Notes: generated from the sequence alone by a model not told the origin. DNA of 64,000 bases from an uncultured Lachnospiraceae bacterium (GCA_900549995.1 URQQ01000001.1:124001-188000); one strand, 5' to 3'. Positions 36,424 through 45,094 are shown, numbered from the stretch's first letter. Numbers and translations: made by a program.

Positions 36424-36606
36424 TAATATCACCTTAACTTTCCTAATACTTTGATAAATTTCCGTTACAGCAGAGTCTATTTTATCATAAAGTTTCCAAT
36501 ATTTGTTATAAGAATAAATTTAAGAATCACATATAATAAAAAAAGACTTCCGATTTTGTTAGAATTTAAGTGCCAAATCTAGAAAAATAACAAAAGGACA
36601 GCCTTT

Positions 36607-36705
36607 ATGATTAGTTTAAACGACACTATGAAAGAAAGCAATAAGTATTTGCATATAAAATCTATTCTCGATTTCTATCGGATCAGTTTATTTCGCCAGC
36701 TGTAA
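36607..36705 (+). CDS. Possible 32-residue small ORF (or small RNA) ahead of a terminator
   Basis: An ATG at 36607 follows AAAAGGA (36592-36598) with an 8-base gap. The frame runs 32 codons, beginning MISLNDTMKESNK and ending FRQL, with the TAA lying in the loop of an intrinsic terminator. A weak promoter (TTGTTA 36556-36561, TAGAAA 36580-36585) lies just upstream. It opposes the isomerase and lacI genes on the other strand. The terminator is convincing, so some rightward transcript ends here. Whether it is translated is uncertain; overlap of coding sequence with the terminator stem argues for an RNA instead. Confidence 0.4.
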   Translation: MISLNDTMKESNKYLHIKSILDFYRISLFRQL

Positions 36706-36722
36706 AACAGCTGGCGTTTTTT
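36694..36722 (+). terminator. Intrinsic terminator for an unassigned rightward transcript
   Basis: CGCCAGCTG pairs perfectly with CAGCTGGCG around TAAAA, followed by TTTTTT on the + strand only. Both flanking annotated genes are on the - strand, so this terminator belongs to a separate rightward transcript. Confidence 0.85.
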
Positions 36723-36761
36723 CTGCATCTTTTTACGGAGTGGTTTTCTTAGATGAAAAAA

Positions 36762-38186
36762 TTAATGTCCAAGCCACCGGGATTCCAGTTCCTGAGCCGA
36801 CGGAGACACAGGGTCAGTTTCGATCCCCAGGTATTTGCAGGCTTCGAACAGAATGTGCGCATATTTACCATGTACGCCAGTGCAGTGGTGGATATAGGGA
36901 CCTTCTACCAGATGTTTTTCCCACCGATCCCAGCAATCGACTTCAAACCAGCAGTAAGTACCGACAGTAGGCGGTCCATCTACGCCGCGGCCCTCACCCA
37001 TTAACAGACGATATTCGCCGTGGTCACCATCAAAGCGGCATACGGTGATGTCGCCATGGCGGATCTCCCAGTTACTCTGTGCAGGGTATGTGTTTTCCTG
37101 TTTCGAAAGGAGCTTTTGGCGGGAATCGATCGCAAGGGAAGGCGGGAAATTACCGCAGTGCCACAGCAGTTCAGCATTATCATTGTCAGGATGCCGGTTG
37201 GTGAGGTCAGCAAAAAAGACAGAGCTTGTTCGCATCGCAGCTGCCTGCAGCAGGATGGAACTTACTGCACCGTGAATGTCTGCTTCGCAGGCAACAGGAA
37301 TTCCCTGTTCCGTCAGAAAACCATTGATGGTACAAGTTGCACAGCCCATTGTGCGCCATAAGGTTTCCCAACAGTGGATTGCCACACTGTTACAGCCATG
37401 TGTCTGGCATAATTCACGGATCGCCAGCAGAAGGGCTGCCATATTCCTGAGCTGTGCATCCGTAATTCCCTGGCAGTTGAGCCGCTGTCCAAAATCTCGT
37501 ATGATTTCACTTAAAGAGTCGTTATCACTTTGTATGAGTTCCTTTACACGTTGTTCCACCTGGGGCAGCGGTACCGGGTATACCTCGATACCAAAGCGCT
37601 CCATAAGCTCAGGTTCATTGTAAGCCACACTCCAGAATGGCTGCGGGCGCACACCGATCTGCAGGATACGCATATTGGTAAAATCCCGTACAACGGCACA
37701 GACAGCTGTAAAAGAACGGAAACCATTGAGAAATGAACTGTCATCCACCCAGCTGTTAACAAGATAAGTAAAAGGAATGTTCATCCGGCGCAAAGCTTTT
37801 CCGGTGGCAAACAGTCCACATTGGGTGTCGCGGTGCCGGAATTCGGATTCCGGAGGTGTATTGTCCCGCGGCCCCCAGAGAAGAACTGGTTTTTTCATTG
37901 CAGCAGCGATTTTTGCTACCATAGATTCGGAACCGAAATTGCAGTGAGGGAAAAATACACCGTCAATGTCAGCTTTTTTGAAAAGTTCTATCACCTTATC
38001 TACATCTGAATCGTATTGAATCATGTCATCATCATTAATTCCGCAGATATCAATAATTTCTATGTCAGGAGATTCTATACATGAGAGAATCTTCTGACGG
38101 TATTCCTGTGCCTCCGGGTGAAGGAAGCAGTCACGTTTCGTGGGCGCAAAGCCAATTTTAATTTTTTTAGACGTCATTTTGTTCAT
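36762..38186 (-). CDS. L-fucose isomerase-like aldose-ketose isomerase
   Basis: About 474 residues of the fucose/arabinose isomerase fold. The metal ligands expected for FucI are visible in order: Glu in ACEADIHG, Asp in FADLTN, and His in LWHCGNF. These enzymes interconvert aldoses such as L-fucose or D-arabinose with their ketoses using Mn2+. Two starts are close: ATG 38186 (3 bases after AAAGGA) and ATG 38177 (MTSKKIKIGFAP). Earlier in-frame ATGs reach into the control region and are unlikely. It is divergent from the aldolase operon and shares its regulatory region, so it should be co-regulated. Its substrate is probably a deoxy or pentose sugar, unproven. Confidence 0.85.
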   Translation of the reverse strand: MNKMTSKKIKIGFAPTKRDCFLHPEAQEYRQKILSCIESPDIEIIDICGINDDDMIQYDSDVDKVIELFKKADIDGVFFPHCNFGSESMVAKIAAAMKKPVLLWGPRDNTPPESEFRHRDTQCGLFATGKALRRMNIPFTYLVNSWVDDSSFLNGFRSFTAVCAVVRDFTNMRILQIGVRPQPFWSVAYNEPELMERFGIEVYPVPLPQVEQRVKELIQSDNDSLSEIIRDFGQRLNCQGITDAQLRNMAALLLAIRELCQTHGCNSVAIHCWETLWRTMGCATCTINGFLTEQGIPVACEADIHGAVSSILLQAAAMRTSSVFFADLTNRHPDNDNAELLWHCGNFPPSLAIDSRQKLLSKQENTYPAQSNWEIRHGDITVCRFDGDHGEYRLLMGEGRGVDGPPTVGTYCWFEVDCWDRWEKHLVEGPYIHHCTGVHGKYAHILFEACKYLGIETDPVSPSAQELESRWLGH

Positions 38187-38232
38187 CCATCCTTTCATAG
38201 ATACATTATAGGTAATTCCTGATTTCATGTGT

Positions 38233-38316
38233 GTTAATGTCATCCGTCTTTCTAAAGAAAAAACTTTGATACAACCTCAAGATATAAAAATGTACTTGAC
38301 ATTAACGTTAATATGA
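38233..38316. repeat. Regulatory cassette copy 1 (operator-bearing direct repeat)
   Basis: An 84-base unit bounded by inverted 10-base arms, GTTAATGTCA at 38233-38242 and TGACATTAAC at 38297-38306. It contains TTGATACAACCTCAA and ends in the 12-base palindrome ATTAACGTTAAT (38301-38312), a LacI-family-type operator. It recurs as copy 2 about 110 bases downstream. Confidence 0.88.
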
Positions 38317-38324
38317 ACGATAAT
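38296..38324 (+). promoter_or_regulatory. Predicted promoter of the aldolase operon, with operator in its spacer
   Basis: TTGACA at 38296-38301, 17-base spacer, GATAAT at 38319-38324. The ATTAACGTTAAT palindrome (38301-38312) occupies the spacer, so a bound LacI-type repressor would exclude RNA polymerase. Confidence 0.75.
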
Positions 38325-38327
38325 ATG

Positions 38328-38356
38328 AATATACCTGATTTACGAGTTAATGTCAA
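38328..38356 (-). promoter_or_regulatory. Predicted leftward promoter for the isomerase gene
   Basis: On the - strand TTGACA (38356-38351), a 17-base spacer and TATATT (38333-38328). The -35 box lies in the left arm of cassette copy 2, and the transcript would pass through cassette copy 1 and its operator. Confidence 0.6.
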
Positions 38357-38415
38357 CCGTCTTATCAAGAAGAATTGATACAACCTCAAAATGTACCTGA
38401 CATTAACGTTAATAT
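38346..38415. repeat. Regulatory cassette copy 2
   Basis: A shorter copy of the upstream cassette: arms GTTAATGTCA (38346-38355) and TGACATTAAC (38398-38407), the same TTGATACAACCTCAA core, and a second ATTAACGTTAAT operator at 38402-38413. The two operators are 101 bases apart. The copy has CTGACA in place of TTGACA and no good -10, so it is probably an operator/roadblock rather than a promoter. Confidence 0.88.
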
Positions 38416-38432
38416 GGAGAATTGGTAACCTG

Positions 38433-38484
38433 GTGTCATTTTAATATTGAGATAGTAATTATCATTACATTGAAAAAATGACAC
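38433..38484 (+). repeat. 10-base inverted repeat in the operon leader
   Basis: GTGTCATTTT (38433-38442) and AAAATGACAC (38475-38484) enclose 32 AT-rich bases, in the 5' leader 37 bases ahead of the aldolase start. It may fold in the RNA or bind another regulator. Confidence 0.6.
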
Positions 38485-38520
38485 TTTCATTCGATAGCAC
38501 AAAGAAAAGGAGAAATGATA

Positions 38521-39378
38521 ATGCCATTAGTATCTATGCACTCTCTTTTGAAGGAGGCAACCAAGAACAACACAGCGGTAGGTGCTTTTCTGCCGTGGGA
38601 CTACAATTCAGCACTGGCAATTGCGAGGACAGCCAAGCGTCTGAATGCGCCGGTTATTTTTTTGACAGGAGACCAGGACGCACTTGGCATGGGAGGTTTT
38701 AAATTTGTGGCAGACATGGCACGCAAAATTTCCGATGATCTGGATCAGAAAATTGTGATGCATGCGGATCATTTTCGTGATTACGACAAGATTGTACAGG
38801 CAATTGTAGGAGGATATTCTTCAGTGATGATCGATGCATCACGTCTTCCAATCGAAGAAAATATTGCATTGACCAGGGACGTGGTAAAAGTGGCACATGC
38901 AAATGGAGTCAGTGTAGAGGCAGAGATCGGCCGTCTGCCGGGAATAGAAGGAGATGAAGATGTCACAGTGGCGGAATCCTTCCAGACAGATCCCGGGGAA
39001 GCTGCATATTTTGTAGAACAGACAGGGGTAGACGCATTAGCTGTCTCAATCGGCACGATGCATGGGAATTATCCTAAGAATTTTAAGCCGGAACTCAATA
39101 TCCCCCGCCTGAAACAGATCAAAGAGAAAGTGGCAGTCCCATTAGTTCTGCATGGGGGATCAGGTACACCAGAAGAGCAGGTCTGCGAGGCCGTGAAGGC
39201 TGGGATTGCAAAGGTGAATATTGCCACTGATGTCTACAGTGCTTATCAGAGGAGGTTATCTGAACTGATGCTGAAAGAACCAGGAAAGTGTAATCTGGGC
39301 TATTTTGCACAGGCGTCATCCGCAATTGAGGAACTGGTAGAGCATAAAATAAAACTTTTCAATAGTAATAAGGAGTAA
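38521..39378 (+). CDS. Class II ketose-bisphosphate aldolase (fructose/tagatose type)
   Basis: A 285-residue zinc-dependent aldolase of the FbaA/GatY/KbaY family. It has VGAFLPWDY near the start, the zinc-site MHADHF, EAEIGRLPG, SIGTMHGNYP and the phosphate-binding LHGGSGTPEE. It cleaves a ketose (bis)phosphate to dihydroxyacetone phosphate and an aldehyde. AGGAG ends only two bases before ATG 38515, so ATG 38521 (MPLVSMHSLL) with an 8-base gap is preferred. It is the first gene of the operon, and the PfkB kinase 7 bases downstream probably makes its substrate. Confidence 0.92.
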   Translation: MPLVSMHSLLKEATKNNTAVGAFLPWDYNSALAIARTAKRLNAPVIFLTGDQDALGMGGFKFVADMARKISDDLDQKIVMHADHFRDYDKIVQAIVGGYSSVMIDASRLPIEENIALTRDVVKVAHANGVSVEAEIGRLPGIEGDEDVTVAESFQTDPGEAAYFVEQTGVDALAVSIGTMHGNYPKNFKPELNIPRLKQIKEKVAVPLVLHGGSGTPEEQVCEAVKAGIAKVNIATDVYSAYQRRLSELMLKEPGKCNLGYFAQASSAIEELVEHKIKLFNSNKE

Positions 39379-39385
39379 GAATTAC

Positions 39386-40321
39386 ATGGTTGATGCAATT
39401 TGTGTGGGATCTTGTTGTGTTGATGTACTGGTGTACGGTATGCCGGAAAAGCTTGATTTTAACCATGAGGTCATACAGACCAGAGGAAACAAACTCTGGA
39501 TCGGCGGAGATGCCCTGAACGAGGCGTTGGTGCTTACCCGTCTGGGCAGGAAGGTAAAACTGATGTGCGGGCTTGGGAATGATGCTGCCGCAGACTTTAT
39601 AGAGTTGATGCTCAATAAAAACGGGGTGGATACATCGCTGTGTCCAAGAGACGCAGACCACGGGTCGGGAGTTACAGTTGTCATGGTAAAAGAAGATGGG
39701 CAGCGTAACTTTTTAGCCGAACCGGAGAATTTATCTCTTTCGCTTTGTGACAATACGTTACAATTGCCAGAAGCAAAGATCATTACCATGGGAAGTCTCT
39801 ATCTGCCGCCTTTTGATGATATTGATACAGCGCTTCTTGTGGCCAGGCAGGCAAAAGAGATGGGAGCATTTCTCTGTGCTGACGTCAGTGTCGATGAAAA
39901 CAGCAGTCTGGAATACTATCATGAATTGTGGCCATATGTAGATTATTTCTTCCCAAATGAGGACGAGGCATCTATGCTGACGGGAGAAAAAAATGTGGAG
40001 AAGATGGCAGACCAGCTGCTTAGATGCGGGATAAAAAATGTTGTGATTAAAATTGGGAAAAAAGGCTGTCTGTTAAAGAATCAGGAAAAAAGCCTGGTGG
40101 TACCTGCATTTTTAACGGAAGTTGTGGATACGACAGGTGCAGGAGATAATTTTCTGGCCGGATTTGCCGCAGGACTTCTGGAAGGAAAAACGAAAGAAGA
40201 ATGCTGCAGATATGCAAATGCCGCGGCTTCGATTGCGGTCCGCTACCAGGGCGCATCAACAGGGATCAGAAGTATGAAGCAGTTAAAAGAGATTCTTTGC
40301 GGGAAAGAAAAGCATAATTAG
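39386..40321 (+). CDS. PfkB/ribokinase-family sugar kinase
   Basis: A 311-residue kinase with the family's N-terminal GGDALNEALVLTRLGRKVKLMCGLGND region and the C-terminal signature DTTGAGDNFLAGF, whose Asp is the catalytic base. It phosphorylates a sugar or sugar acid with ATP. It sits between the class II aldolase and the HpcH/HpaI aldolase, with short gaps, so its product could be the ketose phosphate for the former; a 2-keto-3-deoxy acid kinase is the alternative. Substrate not identifiable from sequence. Confidence 0.93.
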   Translation: MVDAICVGSCCVDVLVYGMPEKLDFNHEVIQTRGNKLWIGGDALNEALVLTRLGRKVKLMCGLGNDAAADFIELMLNKNGVDTSLCPRDADHGSGVTVVMVKEDGQRNFLAEPENLSLSLCDNTLQLPEAKIITMGSLYLPPFDDIDTALLVARQAKEMGAFLCADVSVDENSSLEYYHELWPYVDYFFPNEDEASMLTGEKNVEKMADQLLRCGIKNVVIKIGKKGCLLKNQEKSLVVPAFLTEVVDTTGAGDNFLAGFAAGLLEGKTKEECCRYANAAASIAVRYQGASTGIRSMKQLKEILCGKEKHN

Positions 40322-40351
40322 ATAGTAAACAATGTGTAAGGGAGAAAAAGA

Positions 40352-41146
40352 ATGGATGCATTGTCAAAGATTAAGGAAAAAATAGCGAGAGATGAGATTG
40401 TACTGGGCTCACATATTACACTGAACGAAAGCTGTATTGCGGAGATCATGGGAGATGTTGGTTTTGATTTTGTATGGATCGACTGCGAACATTCACCGAT
40501 TGATTATAAGGAGACACTTCAGCATATTATGGCGGCGAGAAGCAGTGGAACGGCTGCATTTGTACGGGTTCCGTGGAATGATCCGGTTCTTGCCAAACCA
40601 ATCCTGGAGATGGGAGTACAGGGAGTGATCTTTCCATTTGTTAACACTGCCGAACAGGCTGAACAGGCAGTGAAATCCTGTCTTTATCCACCAAAAGGAA
40701 TCCGGGGATATAATCCGAGAAGAGCCGAGAATTATGGATTGATGGATAAGATGGAGTATATTGAAAAATCAGGTGATATGGTCTGGAAGATTATCCAGAT
40801 TGAACATATCGAAGCAGTCCGTAACCTGGATGAGATTCTGAAAGTAGAAGGCATAGATGCAATTGTTGTCGGGCCGAGTGACTTGTCGGGATCGATTGGG
40901 CTGATGGGACAGACTGCACATCCGGAGGTGAAAAAACTTTTGGATGAAATCAGTGAAAAAGTAGTAAAGGCAGGAATTCCGCTTGGGGTATCTACTGGTT
41001 TTGAACCGCCGGAAGTAATCAACGACTGGCTGCGCCGGGGGGTAAACTGGATTGGCGTCGGTGTTGACGTCGGCTATATGGTGAGAGGCAGTCAAAGTAT
41101 CCTTAAAAACACCCGGGAGTTAATTGCCCAAGGAGGGAGAAAATGA
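40352..41146 (+). CDS. HpcH/HpaI-family 2-keto-3-deoxy sugar acid aldolase
   Basis: A 264-residue metal-dependent class II pyruvate aldolase, closest in type to RhmA/GarL (2-keto-3-deoxy-L-rhamnonate and keto-deoxy-glucarate aldolases). Visible features: GSHITLNESCIAEIMGDVGFD, DCEHSP, RVPWNDP, the metal-binding QIEHIEA region, and VGPSDLSGSIG. It splits a 2-keto-3-deoxy acid into pyruvate plus an aldehyde, lactaldehyde if the sugar is a 6-deoxyhexose. Its stop overlaps the next start by 4 bases (ATGA), coupling it to the dehydratase gene that would make its substrate. Confidence 0.92.
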   Translation: MDALSKIKEKIARDEIVLGSHITLNESCIAEIMGDVGFDFVWIDCEHSPIDYKETLQHIMAARSSGTAAFVRVPWNDPVLAKPILEMGVQGVIFPFVNTAEQAEQAVKSCLYPPKGIRGYNPRRAENYGLMDKMEYIEKSGDMVWKIIQIEHIEAVRNLDEILKVEGIDAIVVGPSDLSGSIGLMGQTAHPEVKKLLDEISEKVVKAGIPLGVSTGFEPPEVINDWLRRGVNWIGVGVDVGYMVRGSQSILKNTRELIAQGGRK

Positions 41147-42216
41147 GAATAACAGAGATTCAATGCCACAGGCTGCCGGTGACAACACTGCTTCCGGCGA
41201 TACCGCGCAATTTAATCGAGTATACACTGGTTCGTGTACTGACGGATGAAGGGATCGATGGGAATTATATTGTCTGGTCGGAGACTCCGGCGGCACGGCC
41301 GCAGGCACTGGCAGAGGGGCTGAGACAGATGCGCCCATACCTTATCGGATGTGACCCACTGTTGATTGAGCATATCTGGCAGAAACTTGGGAAGATGTGG
41401 TATGAAGAAAAAGGACCTGCATTTGCGGCAATTGACTGCTGCCTGTGGGATATTGCAGGGAAAAAAGCCAATCTTCCGGTTTACAAGCTTCTCGGTGGTG
41501 CCAGAGAAGAGATTCTTGCTTATGCAAGCGGGGAGCCGCCGAAAACAATGGAAGGAAAGGTGGAACTCGCAAAGGAATTAAAAGCAAGAGGATATCATGC
41601 CTCGAAGGTACATCCATTTACAATGGAGGAATGTGAAGCTGTGCGGCGCGCGGTTGGAGATGAGCATATATTGATGCACGATGCAATTTTTGCACTGGAT
41701 TTCCCTACGGCGCTGAAGGTAGGAAGAAAGCTGGAAGAACTTGATTTTTACTGGTATGAGGCGCCGCTGCCAGCCAGAGATATCGAGGGGTATATTGAAC
41801 TTTCACGCAGGCTTTCGATTCCTGTGACGGTGGAACTCCGAAATAGCTTTCATGAGTACATGAGACGGGGGGCTGTGAGGATCATGCGGAGTGTGAGTGA
41901 CTTCACGGGAGGAATTACAGAGATGCACAAAATAGCGACGCTGTGCGAGTTCTATGGAGTGAAGTATGAACCGCATTCGTTCGGCGGAGCTTATACCCAG
42001 ATGGCGAATCTGCATGTCATGCTCTCCATCGAGCACTGTGATTTCTTTGAACTGCCCCTGATCGAAGGGAAGGAAGGTGCACTGGATGCAGGCGTACTGA
42101 AAGGGATCCGTATTGATGAGCGGGGATATGTAAAGCCATTCGATCAGCCGGGATTGGGACTGGAGATCGACTGGGATATGGTCAAAACAGGGGAAAGTTA
42201 CAGGCTGGACTGGTAA
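41143..42216 (+). CDS. Enolase-superfamily sugar acid dehydratase (mandelate racemase/muconate lactonizing type)
   Basis: 357 residues with the superfamily layout. The acid/base Lys is in HASKVHPF. Three metal carboxylates follow: Asp in MHDAIFALD, Glu in WYEAPLP, and Glu in VTVELRNSF. The late Asp (SDFTGGITE) and His (YEPHSFGGAY) form the catalytic dyad. It probably removes water from an aldonic acid (for example L-rhamnonate, L-fuconate or galactonate) to give the 2-keto-3-deoxy acid cleaved by the preceding aldolase. The next gene is an aldehyde dehydrogenase. Sugar specificity cannot be assigned by eye. Confidence 0.9.
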   Translation: MRITEIQCHRLPVTTLLPAIPRNLIEYTLVRVLTDEGIDGNYIVWSETPAARPQALAEGLRQMRPYLIGCDPLLIEHIWQKLGKMWYEEKGPAFAAIDCCLWDIAGKKANLPVYKLLGGAREEILAYASGEPPKTMEGKVELAKELKARGYHASKVHPFTMEECEAVRRAVGDEHILMHDAIFALDFPTALKVGRKLEELDFYWYEAPLPARDIEGYIELSRRLSIPVTVELRNSFHEYMRRGAVRIMRSVSDFTGGITEMHKIATLCEFYGVKYEPHSFGGAYTQMANLHVMLSIEHCDFFELPLIEGKEGALDAGVLKGIRIDERGYVKPFDQPGLGLEIDWDMVKTGESYRLDW

Positions 42217-42272
42217 GGCAACAGATCACGGAACAGCCACAAAAGCATTCTTTATAAAGGAGGAAGAGAGCA

Positions 42273-43703
42273 TTGTATAAACAGTATATTGGCGGCAGGC
42301 TGGTAGAAGGAAAAGGGGCAGAATTTCCGGTATACAACCCTGCTACAAATGAAGTCATCGCCATGGTGGCAGGAGCAACGGCCGGGCAGGCAAAAGAGGC
42401 ACTGGAATTGGCAAGAGATGCCCAGAAAAAATATGCGAAAACAACGATGGAAGAGCGGATCGGATGGCTTGTGAAATTCAGGGATGCCATTTTAGAAGAA
42501 AAAGAAAGTATCGTGACGCTTCTTTCAGAAGAAACAGGAAAACCTTATGCGATTGCCTGTGAAGATTTTGACTGGTGTGTAGAGTGTCTGACTTTTTATT
42601 CAGAAGAGATACGTCGGGTGAACGGAGTCTCGCTTCCGGATTTCAACACGCCATATGGAGGTACATACCATATTGTAGAGAAAAGACCGATCGGTGTGAT
42701 TGCGGGTCATCTGGCATGGAATTATCCGCTGGGAAATGCAGGATTCAAGATCGGGCCGACCATCGTATCCGGATGCGCCTGTGTGCTGAAACCGGCCATC
42801 GAAACACCTCTTACAACACTGTATTTTGGTGAAATCATGCACCGTATCGGACTTCCGGCAGGTATTGTGAATATCATTTCAGGTCCTTCCAGTGAAGTGT
42901 GCGGGGTCATAAATGGAAGTACCATTCCGAAAATGCTGACCTTGATCGGATCTACTGAGACAGGACGCAAGGTGATGGAACAGGGAGCGACTTCGATCAA
43001 ATCCTATTCGTTGGAATTGGGAGGCAATGCACCGGTGATTATCATGGAAGATGCAGATCTTAAGCAGGCAGCAGTGAAAACGGTACAAATGAAAACATCC
43101 AATTCCGGACAGATGTGTACAGACTATAACAGGATTTACGTTCATGAGAGTGTCTATGACAAGTTTTGTGCTATGGTAGAGAAGGAACTTTCTAAAGTGA
43201 AACTTGGAAAAGGACGCGATGAGGGATATATCATGGGGCCGATGATTAACCGGGGTGCGAGAGACCGGATGCTTGAGCTGATCGAGGATGCCTGCAAACG
43301 GGGAGCCCGCCTGCTGCGCGGAGGAGAGATCCCGGAAGAGTTTGAAAAGGGGAACTATATTACCCCGGCTTTATTAGTCGATGTGGACGAAGAGATGCGT
43401 GTTTCCAGAGAAGAGATCTTTGGACCTATTATTGCATTGAGACCGTATAGTGATCTTGACGAAGTATTAAAACTTGCGGTAGATACGGAATATGGACTTG
43501 CCTCTTATCTATGGGGACATGATGCCAGAAAATTATCGAAAGCTTTTGAAGCGTTAGAGTTTGGAGAAGTGTTCGTAAATGGTGCCGGCGGCGGCGCACA
43601 TCTTCCGCATGCAGGGGTAAAACAGTCAGGGGTAGGATGTGACAGTTCACGCTGGTCACTGGATGAGTATTTTGATCTGCGCAGAATCGCGCTTGTACCG
43701 TAA
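42273..43703 (+). CDS. NAD(P)-dependent aldehyde dehydrogenase
   Basis: A 476-residue ALDH. Catalytic Cys lies in NSGQMCTDYN (residue about 280), the general-base Glu in SLELGGNAP and the Asn in HLAWNYPLGN; EEIFGPI is near the C-terminus. The start is TTG 42273 with AAGGAGGA about 8 bases before it; no ATG is suitably placed. In this operon it would oxidise the aldehyde released by the aldolases, for instance lactaldehyde to lactate. A lactaldehyde or glycolaldehyde role is an inference from context. Confidence 0.93.
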   Translation: MYKQYIGGRLVEGKGAEFPVYNPATNEVIAMVAGATAGQAKEALELARDAQKKYAKTTMEERIGWLVKFRDAILEEKESIVTLLSEETGKPYAIACEDFDWCVECLTFYSEEIRRVNGVSLPDFNTPYGGTYHIVEKRPIGVIAGHLAWNYPLGNAGFKIGPTIVSGCACVLKPAIETPLTTLYFGEIMHRIGLPAGIVNIISGPSSEVCGVINGSTIPKMLTLIGSTETGRKVMEQGATSIKSYSLELGGNAPVIIMEDADLKQAAVKTVQMKTSNSGQMCTDYNRIYVHESVYDKFCAMVEKELSKVKLGKGRDEGYIMGPMINRGARDRMLELIEDACKRGARLLRGGEIPEEFEKGNYITPALLVDVDEEMRVSREEIFGPIIALRPYSDLDEVLKLAVDTEYGLASYLWGHDARKLSKAFEALEFGEVFVNGAGGGAHLPHAGVKQSGVGCDSSRWSLDEYFDLRRIALVP

Positions 43704-43732
43704 GATAATTGTTTCATTATTGTGAGCTCAGA

Positions 43733-43753
43733 CAGCGCCGTGAAAGAGCGCTG
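43733..43753 (+). promoter_or_regulatory. Intercistronic hairpin before the sugar-binding protein gene
   Basis: CAGCGC and GCGCTG form a short stable stem between the dehydrogenase and the solute-binding protein genes, without a T-run. It may be an RNA processing or stability element that lets the binding protein be made in excess. Confidence 0.45.
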
Positions 43754-43773
43754 CTAAGAAAGGAGTATTTCAT

Positions 43774-45066
43774 ATGAAAAAGATTTTGTGTGCATTGTTG
43801 GTAATTTCACTCACTGCTGGTATCTGTACTGCCTGTGGGAAAAAAGAGGAAGGTTCTGATAATAAGGAAGGCAATAAAGACGGCAAGACAGTGATAAGAT
43901 ATATTGACCATTTTAACGAACAGACAAAGATTGACGGTGTTACGGCAGCGGTGGAAAAATTTGAAGCTGCCTACCCGGAATATAAAGTGGAAGTCACCCA
44001 TACAGGGTCGGATAACTTTTTAGACCAGATCAGGACAGCGGTTGCGGCAGGTGAACCATATGACATCTTCCATGGTCATCTGGGAGACTTTGTAGAACTT
44101 GTGGATGCAGGGGAAATATATCCGCTGGACGACCAGCCATTCATTGGCCGGATTGATGAGTCCGTAATTGAAAATGAAAAAAGAGACGGCAAGGTGTGGG
44201 CAATGCCGATGAGCAGAAGTATCGGCGGAGTGTATTATAACAAAAAAGTTTTCAGGGACAATGATATCAAGGTGCCTGAGACGAGAAGTGAGTTTATCGA
44301 AGCCTGTGAGAAATTAAAAGAGGCAGGAATTATTCCGATCAGCGGAGGTTATATGCAGGGAAATGTCGTGCTTGACAGTGTACAGTGGATCGGACATCCG
44401 CTCTGGCAGAATATGGATGAAAAGGATATTAACCAGCGCATTATGGATGGAACAGGAAAATTCGCGGATTCTCCGGCGTATCTGGAGACTCTTAAGAACT
44501 GGAATGAATTAATTCTTGATTATATTGATGCCAATGAGTTAAGCGTGGACCGGTCAGAACGTGTCGTACAGCTGACGCAGGGAAAGCTTGGAATGCTTGT
44601 TTCAGGAAGCTGGTCTGTCGGTGATATCCGGACAACTGCACCGGATGGTGAATTTGGATTTATTCCGATTATGAATTATGAGGAACCAGAGAAAAACGGC
44701 GTGGTAATCGCAAATGATGACGGATTTATGGTATCTGCGAAGGGTGCGAATTTAGATGGCGCGCTTGCATATCTTGATTTTCTGACGAGTCCGGAAGGCG
44801 CAAATGCATGGCTTGAGAAATCCAAGACTGTAACTGCGCTCAAAGGAGTGAAGGTGGAAAGCGATGAAGAGATGGTAACAGAAATCATGAGTTATATCGA
44901 TGCCGGGCAGCTCTATTATGCAAAAGATTCCGTACAGTTCCAGGGAGTAAAATTATCCCAGATCAGAGAAGTGTTTAAACAATATGTTTCTCTCCCACAG
45001 AGTGAGCGTAAAGATTATGAGGCGTCACTTCATTGGTTAGATGAAGAGTTTACGGCCTTACAGTAA
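43774..45066 (+). CDS. ABC sugar importer solute-binding lipoprotein
   Basis: 430 residues; lipoprotein signal with lipobox CTAC (Cys about residue 22), then a charged linker and a family 1 extracellular solute-binding fold (VIRYIDHFNEQTKIDGV, YDIFHGHLGDF, GSWSVGDI, then the substrate-contact region). It captures sugar or oligosaccharide outside the membrane and delivers it to the two permeases that follow. The gene lies between two RNA hairpins, a common way of boosting binding protein levels. No ATPase gene is in the operon; a shared MsmX-type ATPase elsewhere is the usual solution in Firmicutes. Confidence 0.93.
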   Translation: MKKILCALLVISLTAGICTACGKKEEGSDNKEGNKDGKTVIRYIDHFNEQTKIDGVTAAVEKFEAAYPEYKVEVTHTGSDNFLDQIRTAVAAGEPYDIFHGHLGDFVELVDAGEIYPLDDQPFIGRIDESVIENEKRDGKVWAMPMSRSIGGVYYNKKVFRDNDIKVPETRSEFIEACEKLKEAGIIPISGGYMQGNVVLDSVQWIGHPLWQNMDEKDINQRIMDGTGKFADSPAYLETLKNWNELILDYIDANELSVDRSERVVQLTQGKLGMLVSGSWSVGDIRTTAPDGEFGFIPIMNYEEPEKNGVVIANDDGFMVSAKGANLDGALAYLDFLTSPEGANAWLEKSKTVTALKGVKVESDEEMVTEIMSYIDAGQLYYAKDSVQFQGVKLSQIREVFKQYVSLPQSERKDYEASLHWLDEEFTALQ

Positions 45067-45094
45067 AACTATAGTATAAACAGTAGAGAAGATG

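Noticed and set aside
36753..37623. Several + strand open frames opposite the fucose-isomerase-like gene
   Set aside because: They are antisense to a well-supported gene with metal-ligand motifs and have no recognisable domains.
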